The position numbers and the translations under genes are program-made. A model generated the notes under the pieces. The model searched no databases, was not told where the DNA came from, and worked only from the letters and a program-made list of their open reading frames with translations. From Candidatus Altarchaeales archaeon (lineage in GTDB: Archaea; Altiarchaeota; Altiarchaeia; IMC4; SCGC-AAA252-I15): a DNA stretch of 28,046 bases. Location: contig WJJK01000357.1 in assembly GCA_014729705.1 (NCBI GenBank), positions 1 through 28,046 of the forward strand, in the 5' to 3' direction. Shown here one piece after another: positions 23,473-28,046 of the stretch; position 1 is the first letter of the stretch; each line of letters starts with the position of its first letter.

Positions 23473-24950
23473 TACGAGTTGGATCACAGGTTCTTGTGGA
23501 GGATCCACCAAAATGGATTCTCGACTATGCCCGCCGCTTGCGCATACCCAATCCGCAGCGAGCGCAAGCTCTACGTTTTGGCTCTGTCTATGCTGCTAGT
23601 AGGCACCCAAAATGGGTAAGTGGATGCACCATCCAAGATTCGGGTGACGTCATCATTCCTCGTGCTGCCTACTATGCAGATGTCCATGACATGGTCGAAG
23701 AGGATGTAGAGGTATGCACGGTCACGACCGATGTTGAATACCCTGATCCTCTTTTAGAGATGTTGCCTCACCAGGAAGAGGCAATGAAGGCTTTTATGAG
23801 CCACGTCAACGATTGTGATGCGCAGGAGCGCCCGATTGATACCACTATAGTTATGGCGACCTCTTCGGGTAAAACTGTATTGGGAATGTACCTTGCTTAT
23901 TTATGCACTGAGAAAACCCTTGTTGTAGTTCACTCCCAAGAGGTTGAAAAGGCTTGGTTGAAGGACTCAGAGAAAATGTTTGGTTTCAAGAAAAAAGATA
24001 TAGGTAGAATTCGTGGTAAGAAGATAACTATAGGCGAGCAGTTTACGATAGGATCAGTCCAAACTCTCATGAACCTCAAACCGTCTCTGTGGAGGGATGA
24101 GTTTGGAATGGTTATATTTGACGAACTCCATCGACATGCGGCTACGTGTTTCTCCCGTGTGGCAGAGCGGGCCAGAGCAAACGTGAGGGTAGGAATAACG
24201 GCATCAGACACCAGAAAAGACGGACGCATGCCGGTCATTAGATGGCATTTAGGCAAGAACTGCCACAAGGACACAACGCCGCGCAATTCAGTACCGCTTC
24301 ATTTTCACGGAGTAATTACAGGCGTATCTGTGTCTCCCACTAAGGTTAACACTGTTGACATAGAGGTTATCTCCGGTGAACCTCCAGTAGAGGAGGAGTA
24401 CGTTTGGGGAGACGTATGTACCAAGCTGTCTTATAGCGAGGAAAGAAATGATAAAATAGTCTTCCTTATCAAGTATATTATTGAAAATCATAGGGGAGAC
24501 ATTTTGCTGCCGGTCAATCGTAAGGAACACGCTTACGAGCTGGTTGATCGGCTAATATCAGAGGGAATATCGGCTGTTGCGTTGACAGGTGATATTACGG
24601 GAAACAAGCGGGAACAAGTTTACACGGATATTTGCAACTCTGAGTATAAGGTTACGGTTGGTATGCTTCAAATAGTCAGCGACGGAGCTAGTAATCCGTA
24701 TTGGGAGCACGCGGTCAATGTTGTACCTTTCAGTGACCGTAAGACTGCGGAACAGTTGAAGGGTCGACCTATACGAAAGCGGAAGGGAAAGAAAAAGGCA
24801 CACTTCTGGGATTTGATAGACGATGTTGATATGCTGAGAAATATGGCTACTACTCGGTATCGAGGGCTCAGAAATCATATTGTATCTGCTTGCTGGCATG
24901 AGATACTAAAAACAGACGAAGACAAATTCACCCTTGTACGAAAGGAATGA
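23469..24950 (+). CDS. Superfamily 2 DEAD/H-type helicase (XPB/UvsW-like)
   Basis: A 493-aa protein. Motifs in order: Q-like LPHQEEAMKAF (99-109), Walker A MATSSGKT (129-136), motif Ia-like LVVVHSQE, Walker B / DExH as FDELH (217-221), motif III as GITASDTRKDG (242-252), strand-rich domain 2 with VNRKEHAYELVDRL and VALTGD, and motif VI as QLKGRPIRKRKGK (430-442). The TSS-GKT loop and DELH are variants of the usual TGSGKT and DEAH, and TAS replaces TAT. The arginine pair in motif VI is present, so ATPase and duplex-unwinding activity is plausible. About 90 N-terminal residues precede the core. Such helicases work in phage replication, recombination and repair. It overlaps the HTH gene. Confidence 0.88.
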   Translation: MIRVGSQVLVEDPPKWILDYARRLRIPNPQRAQALRFGSVYAASRHPKWVSGCTIQDSGDVIIPRAAYYADVHDMVEEDVEVCTVTTDVEYPDPLLEMLPHQEEAMKAFMSHVNDCDAQERPIDTTIVMATSSGKTVLGMYLAYLCTEKTLVVVHSQEVEKAWLKDSEKMFGFKKKDIGRIRGKKITIGEQFTIGSVQTLMNLKPSLWRDEFGMVIFDELHRHAATCFSRVAERARANVRVGITASDTRKDGRMPVIRWHLGKNCHKDTTPRNSVPLHFHGVITGVSVSPTKVNTVDIEVISGEPPVEEEYVWGDVCTKLSYSEERNDKIVFLIKYIIENHRGDILLPVNRKEHAYELVDRLISEGISAVALTGDITGNKREQVYTDICNSEYKVTVGMLQIVSDGASNPYWEHAVNVVPFSDRKTAEQLKGRPIRKRKGKKKAHFWDLIDDVDMLRNMATTRYRGLRNHIVSACWHEILKTDEDKFTLVRKE

Positions 24951-24951
24951 C

Positions 24952-25392
24952 ATGCCCAAGTCCCCTCCTAAGAAGAAGAGTACCCCGAAGAAGCCCAACG
25001 GAATGACTCTCAAGAAGATCGCGGGTAAGGCAGCTCAGTACCTCCAGCACTCCAAGGAGGGCAAGGAGATCGACAAGCGCAAGAAGACTTTGTCCTCCGA
25101 ACTCAAGGAGTACGCGGAGTCTCTCGGAGACCAGAACGATACGGGATCGTTCGTGCTGGAACTACCTGGCGGATTCAAGGTGTCGAAGGTGGCCTCCAAA
25201 ACGGCATCCATCGATGAGGACTCGTGCCTCGACATCCTCAACAAGAATGGGCTCTTCAATCGATGCACGAAGACGGTTGTCGATGCGAAGGAGGTTGAGG
25301 CGTGCGTCTCCGAGGGACTGATCTCCGTAGAGGATGCCAAACAGTTCACGAACTTCAAGGTCTCCTACCGCATCGACGTTCGTGGTCCGTGA
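24952..25392 (+). CDS. Lys-rich small protein of unknown function (146 aa)
   Basis: ATG 24952 was chosen: AAAGGA (24941-24946) sits just before it, while the TTG at 24934 lacks a site. It begins one base after the helicase stop. Residues 3-15 are Lys/Pro-rich (KSPPKKKSTPKKP), then comes a helix-rich segment (MTLKKIAGKAAQYLQHSKEG), a strand pair (GSFVLELPGGFKVSKVASK) and a helical C-terminal part ending in FKVSYRIDVRGP. Codon bias is high compared with the helicase. A basic tail plus compact domain suggests nucleic-acid binding alongside the helicase, but no family is recognised. Confidence 0.55.
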   Translation: MPKSPPKKKSTPKKPNGMTLKKIAGKAAQYLQHSKEGKEIDKRKKTLSSELKEYAESLGDQNDTGSFVLELPGGFKVSKVASKTASIDEDSCLDILNKNGLFNRCTKTVVDAKEVEACVSEGLISVEDAKQFTNFKVSYRIDVRGP

Positions 25393-25404
25393 GATAGTTT
25401 ACGG

Positions 25405-25863
25405 ATGAAGCGGACACACCTGAGCCTTTACCAGAACGCTACCAAATATGGTGGTGAGTCCGGGGATGGCCGACGCCGGGCTCATCACCAGAGGTACTCA
25501 CGGTCATTTGTCCCTGTTAAGCTGGGAGCACACACAATAAAGTATTGGCCCCTTAAATCGTGCGCCAATGATTGCGGCGTTACACAGATGACGTTGAGGA
25601 CCTGGATCAAGCACCGGGTCATCGTCGTCCCAAAGATGCTTCGGATGTGGGTCATGACCAGAGCGGAAATGCACGCTATTGGTCGCGCAGTCCGTAAGCA
25701 CCGTCCGGGTAAAACGAGGCACAATCAGTTAGAAGAAGCATTTCTGGAAGAGCTTGCAAATAATCTCGCGGCTGTAAGATACGCCTTGTCAAAGTTGCAA
25801 AAGCGAATGGTCCTTACAGACGAGGAACTCAGCATGCTCCAACCTAGTCTTCAGGAGAAGTAG
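25405..25863 (+). CDS. MerR/excisionase-like DNA-binding protein (152 aa)
   Basis: The gene starts at ATG 25405, 12 bases after the previous stop, with only a weak ribosome site. Residues 47-75 have the look of a MerR-type winged HTH: YWPLKSCANDCGVTQMTLRT then WIKHRVIVVP, with MTRAEMHAIGRAVRKH after it as the wing/helix. The N-terminal 45 residues are Arg/His/Gly-rich and contain a strong RNA hairpin at codons 16-29, so this leader may be regulatory or disordered. The C-terminal half is a helical, Leu-rich stretch (EEAFLEELANNLAAVRYAL) that could dimerise. A regulator or excisionase role is inferred. Confidence 0.5.
   Translation: MKRTHLSLYQNATKYGGESGDGRRRAHHQRYSRSFVPVKLGAHTIKYWPLKSCANDCGVTQMTLRTWIKHRVIVVPKMLRMWVMTRAEMHAIGRAVRKHRPGKTRHNQLEEAFLEELANNLAAVRYALSKLQKRMVLTDEELSMLQPSLQEK
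25450..25489 (+). other. Strong RNA hairpin inside the MerR-like gene
   Basis: GGTGGTGAGTCCGG (25450-25463) pairs with CCGGGCTCATCACC (25476-25489) across a 12-base loop. Twelve of fourteen pairs are Watson-Crick and two are G-U in RNA, with one further T-A pair outside. It covers codons ~16-29 of the gene and could pause or block ribosomes, or be a regulatory element that the frame merely crosses. Confidence 0.5.
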
Positions 25864-25867
25864 CAAC

Positions 25868-26500
25868 ATGCCAGCGCCTAGCCCAACGAACGGTACCGGG
25901 ACGAGACAGCCGCTTGCTGTCGGCCAGTGGTGGAGGTGCCGAGATGGATCGGTAGTTTTGATTGTGGAGAGAACCTCAGTGAAGGATTATCCGTGGCGTG
26001 CGGACAACTGGCAAACGTACACTGACGATGGCCGGTACTGCAAGTCCGCCCGAAGCAGCCAGTGGGATCTTGTCTCATACCTCGGCGACGGCAATGGGAT
26101 CCCACCCAGCCGCGAAGCGTTCCTGGCGTGGGCCGGGGATGATCCTGTCCGGCTGCCGTGGTGGCCTCCCGGGTGGTATGCTTACAATCTACGACCGTGT
26201 ACGCGCGGTGGCGTAATGATGATTCTAGGTCACGTTCATTACAAGAACGGGTACACACGCCATAACAAGTGCTTGTTATGGCGTGACTGCTGGGAGAAAG
26301 TCGATCCGCGCGCGCCCAAACCAAAGTCCAAGACTAAGCCTCCTCTTGGCGTTAAGCCTAAATGGATACACGATAAGGAACGATTACATGAATTGTTTAA
26401 TGCTATATTGCGGTATGCAGAAGAGAGAAAGCCAATTCCCGAATCATGGGCGTCTGAAGTAAATGATCTGATTGAAACGATTGTGGTCGAAGCTGACTAG
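25868..26500 (+). CDS. Trp-rich protein of unknown function (210 aa)
   Basis: AGGAGAAG (25853-25860) precedes ATG 25868, four bases after the previous stop. Two parts are visible. Residues ~15-75 form a small beta domain with VGQWWRCRDGSVVLI, NWQTYTDDGRYCKSARSSQ and WDLVSYL, a layout often met in small phage proteins. A Trp/Pro-rich middle (LPWWPPGWYAYN) and a Lys-rich linker (PKPKSKTKPPLGVKPK, about 147-162) then lead to a helical C-terminal end. GC drops noticeably in that C-terminal part (about 26340-26490), hinting at a recently joined segment. No function is recognised. Confidence 0.5.
   Translation: MPAPSPTNGTGTRQPLAVGQWWRCRDGSVVLIVERTSVKDYPWRADNWQTYTDDGRYCKSARSSQWDLVSYLGDGNGIPPSREAFLAWAGDDPVRLPWWPPGWYAYNLRPCTRGGVMMILGHVHYKNGYTRHNKCLLWRDCWEKVDPRAPKPKSKTKPPLGVKPKWIHDKERLHELFNAILRYAEERKPIPESWASEVNDLIETIVVEAD
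26256..26285. repeat. Near-perfect 30-bp palindrome inside the 210-aa gene
   Basis: CACGCCATAACAAG (26256-26269) and CTTGTTATGGCGTG (26272-26285) are exact reverse complements around a two-base TG centre. The palindrome lies wholly within codons (encoding HNKCLLW and flanks). Arms of 14 bp are longer than chance would usually give. It could be a dimeric protein site, a cruciform or an mRNA stem. Confidence 0.6.
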
Positions 26501-26559
26501 TGCGGCATGATCACGCGCCAAGAAGGCGTCCTTTCTGAATCGCTTTGTTTGGAGTTATC

Positions 26560-26778
26560 ATGAAAAAACAAGAGATACTAGATTTTATTGCATCAAACAA
26601 GGACTGGTATCTGGAGCATTGTCATGGAATTAGCGGTCATACCTGGTGGTGGCTTCGTAACTCACAGGATCCCTCCCTTACGATAAGGCTAGACGGGCGA
26701 TCTGCCGAAGCGGCATCTAGGCAATTATCAATTCGTGGTAGCGGGTTCAGATCAAGTATATATATACTTAAAGTGTAG
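26560..26778 (+). CDS. Small protein of unknown function (72 aa)
   Basis: ATG 26560 follows GGAG (26551-26554); the TTG at 26545 would add five residues but lacks a site. The product has a helical start (KKQEILDFIASNKDWYLEHCHG), a Trp cluster (HTWWWLRN) and a strand-rich end (IRGSGFRSSIYILKV). The region is AT-richer than its neighbours. No family is recognised and no membrane segment is seen. Confidence 0.5.
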   Translation: MKKQEILDFIASNKDWYLEHCHGISGHTWWWLRNSQDPSLTIRLDGRSAEAASRQLSIRGSGFRSSIYILKV

Positions 26779-26828
26779 AGTTGGTAATCCGGTGAATCGT
26801 GGGGTGCTCGTTGCACTTAGGAGGACGC

Positions 26829-27062
26829 ATGATGTTCGGGGAAATAACGCTCAGCACTGCGGATCACGAGAGGAAACTACGCTGTCGGTCATGCCAGCAT
26901 TTCGGCGATCAAGATGCGGATATTGCGGCTGAGGAAGGAGAAGAGTGCCTTTCTCCATCATCGATCTATCGGGGCGAAAGGCGCAGCCACAACGACATTG
27001 CATGCGACTGCTATATCTTGGCCGACTGGATACGGATCGCATTCCAACCACGAAGCGAGTAA
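26829..27062 (+). CDS. Small Cys-rich protein, possible zinc-binding (77 aa)
   Basis: AGGAGG (26819-26824) lies four bases before ATG 26829 and seven before ATG 26832; either could be the start, changing one residue. Four well-placed cysteines occur: CRSC near residue 20 and ACDC near residue 61, with another Cys (EECLSP) and His residues between, so a zinc ribbon or knuckle is possible. The spacing is unlike a named family, and the middle is acidic (AAEEGEECLS). It could bind nucleic acid or protein. The function is unknown. Confidence 0.5.
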   Translation: MMFGEITLSTADHERKLRCRSCQHFGDQDADIAAEEGEECLSPSSIYRGERRSHNDIACDCYILADWIRIAFQPRSE

Positions 27063-27078
27063 CCTGTAGGAGATGAAC

Positions 27079-27369
27079 ATGGCGCCAAACGACACTGTGA
27101 AGATCAAGCCAACCGAAAGTGGATGGCGCGAGATCGTGGCGTATGTAGATGCCTTTAACGCACGCATGCAGCAGGAATACCCAAACGCGCGGTGGTTACG
27201 CATAGGTGTGCCAACAGTGGACTGCGCCGGATACATAAAGGGTCCGTTCTGGGAACTGATGAAGTTCTTCGACTGGACGAAGGGAGTCGGCTCGGAAATC
27301 CCGTTTGAGGACATGCAGACCGTAGCGCCCAACGACAAGGCTAACCCTCAAAAAAGGAGAGAAGCATGA
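27079..27369 (+). CDS. Small protein of unknown function (96 aa)
   Basis: AGGAG (27068-27072) is six bases before ATG 27079; the ATG at 27073 touches the site and is less likely. The product is a compact mixed fold: a helix with GWREIVAYVDAFNARMQQEY, strand RWLRIGVPTVD, and a helix FWELMKFFDWTKG. The C-terminus is basic (KANPQKRREA). Its stop overlaps the next ATG (ATGA). No domain or signal is recognised. Confidence 0.5.
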   Translation: MAPNDTVKIKPTESGWREIVAYVDAFNARMQQEYPNARWLRIGVPTVDCAGYIKGPFWELMKFFDWTKGVGSEIPFEDMQTVAPNDKANPQKRREA

Positions 27370-27578
27370 GCGGACTTTTTGTAGTGGTCCAGCGCTTTGT
27401 TCGGAGATGGTTTCCAGAACAGACTTACGAACGCGGATGGAAATCCGCTGATGACGCAATCAAACTCGGGGAAGACGCTACGGCGTTGCGTGGACAGGCG
27501 TGCGTTGACCCGCATCCCGACGCATTCACGAAAGGTTGGAAGGATCGATGTGACGCGCCCAACCCGCAGGAAGGGTAA
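27366..27578 (+). CDS. Small protein of unknown function (70 aa)
   Basis: AAGGAG (27354-27359) sits six bases before ATG 27366, which overlaps the previous TGA. The first 14 residues (MSGLFVVVQRFVRR) are hydrophobic then basic, too short for a clear membrane segment. Two Gly-Trp-Lys motifs (RGWKSAD and KGWKDRC) occur about 34 residues apart. No family is recognised. The spacing, overlap and ribosome site make translation likely. Confidence 0.5.
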   Translation: MSGLFVVVQRFVRRWFPEQTYERGWKSADDAIKLGEDATALRGQACVDPHPDAFTKGWKDRCDAPNPQEG

Positions 27579-27640
27579 ACCATGAGCAACTCACAATTGG
27601 CCTGTTAGGCACAACCAAACGACGAAGAGGAGGAATAATC

Positions 27641-28046
27641 GTGCAACTGCTGAGACTACGACGATGGATCAATACCGTATCGCTGAGGCGGCATGGTGCT
27701 AGGATGTATGACTGCAAGACCCGTCTGGATCGCCTCCTGTGTTTGCGCGAGCACTACTGGATCTGGCGCATGAATGGGATGCCCCACGCGGAAGCCCGTA
27801 AGCGGGCGATACGATCGACCATGGGTTGGATGCGCGCGAATCAGTCTAGGGACAGAGTTGACGCTGCATTCCGTGAGCTGGTCGCGACGCTAGCCGGTCC
27901 GGCAACCCTATTCGCTCGAACAGTCAGGGACGCCGTAATGAGTTCCGCCAACGCCCGCCCATCAGGGACGCCCGCTGCAACGACTTGTTGTGTTGCCGCT
28001 CATGGAAAGGACCACATGACCACAGACGAAGAGAGTCTTGATTGGC
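27641..28046 (+). CDS. Unknown basic protein, partial at the right edge (at least 135 aa)
   Basis: AGGAGG (27628-27633) lies seven bases before GTG 27641, and the frame stays open for 135 codons to the window end. The product starts MQLLRLRRWINTVSLRRHG and is Arg-rich and helical (RLDRLLCLREHYWIWRMNG, HAEARKRAIRSTMGWMRA), then turns Ala/Thr-rich. GGAAAGGA followed by ATG 28016 in the same frame could be the start of a separate protein or an internal start. No family is recognised. The true length and stop lie outside the window. Confidence 0.5.
   Translation, partial: MQLLRLRRWINTVSLRRHGARMYDCKTRLDRLLCLREHYWIWRMNGMPHAEARKRAIRSTMGWMRANQSRDRVDAAFRELVATLAGPATLFARTVRDAVMSSANARPSGTPAATTCCVAAHGKDHMTTDEESLDW

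Noticed and set aside
27582..27609. Eight-codon ORF (ATG ... TAG) after the 70-aa gene
   Set aside because: It has a ribosome-like site but is too short to support as a gene. It may be a leader for the next gene, but nothing else shows it.

Overview
The window is one segment of a long-tailed, non-contractile (siphovirus-type) tailed phage or prophage genome. All supported genes lie on the + strand. They are tightly packed, with ATGA, TAATG, TAGTG and GTGA stop/start overlaps and frequent AGGAGG-like ribosome sites. The siphovirus call rests on gene order: head-tail joining proteins, tail terminator, tail tube, a frameshifting chaperone pair, a 2000-residue tape measure, distal tail and hub proteins, then large fibre-like proteins. 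No sheath or baseplate-wedge genes of a contractile tail are seen. The host cannot be fixed from sequence alone. Roughly balanced GC, strong AGGAGG sites and a hub resembling proteins common in phages of Gram-positive bacteria suggest a Gram-positive host, but this is inference. No tRNA, integrase, insertion sequence or CRISPR array was recognised.

Layout. 1-2435: the end of an upstream gene, head closure, neck, tail terminator and tail tube genes, then two tiny well-biased ORFs (58 and 64 aa) overlapping in a -1 register. 2461-2530: a clear intrinsic terminator followed by a candidate promoter whose -10 sits in the loop of an inverted repeat. 2569-3569: tail assembly chaperone, with a lambda G/GT-like -1 frameshift at GGGAAAA (3117-3123) that opens a 333-aa fusion. 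3556-9558: tape measure. 9558-19894: five genes in one translationally coupled run (distal tail candidate, hub, an internally duplicated 617-aa protein, a 1321-aa unknown and a 462-aa beta-rich adhesin-like protein). 19942-22596: an LamG-domain protein and a small paralogue of its N-terminal domain, an unknown helical protein, and a papain-like (YiiX/NlpC-type) cysteine hydrolase.

22597-22841 is a non-coding control region between the late (virion) and the downstream (DNA-handling) modules. It holds a hairpin, an AT-rich near-consensus promoter and three copies of the 10-mer AGATCATTTG (two direct, one inverted), one of them over the -35 box. Beyond it lie a doubtful small gene, an HTH protein, an XPB/UvsW-like superfamily 2 helicase, a Lys-rich protein, a MerR-like DNA-binding protein, and a run of small unknown genes that continues off the right edge.

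The genes read as a virion tail factory plus receptor-binding apparatus on the left and the start of an early/replication module on the right. No defence or counter-defence system could be identified. The most interesting items are the frameshift cassette, the overlapping tiny ORFs after the tail tube, the three-site control region, the duplicated 617-aa tail protein, the orphan 1321-aa protein and two strong palindromes inside right-hand genes.
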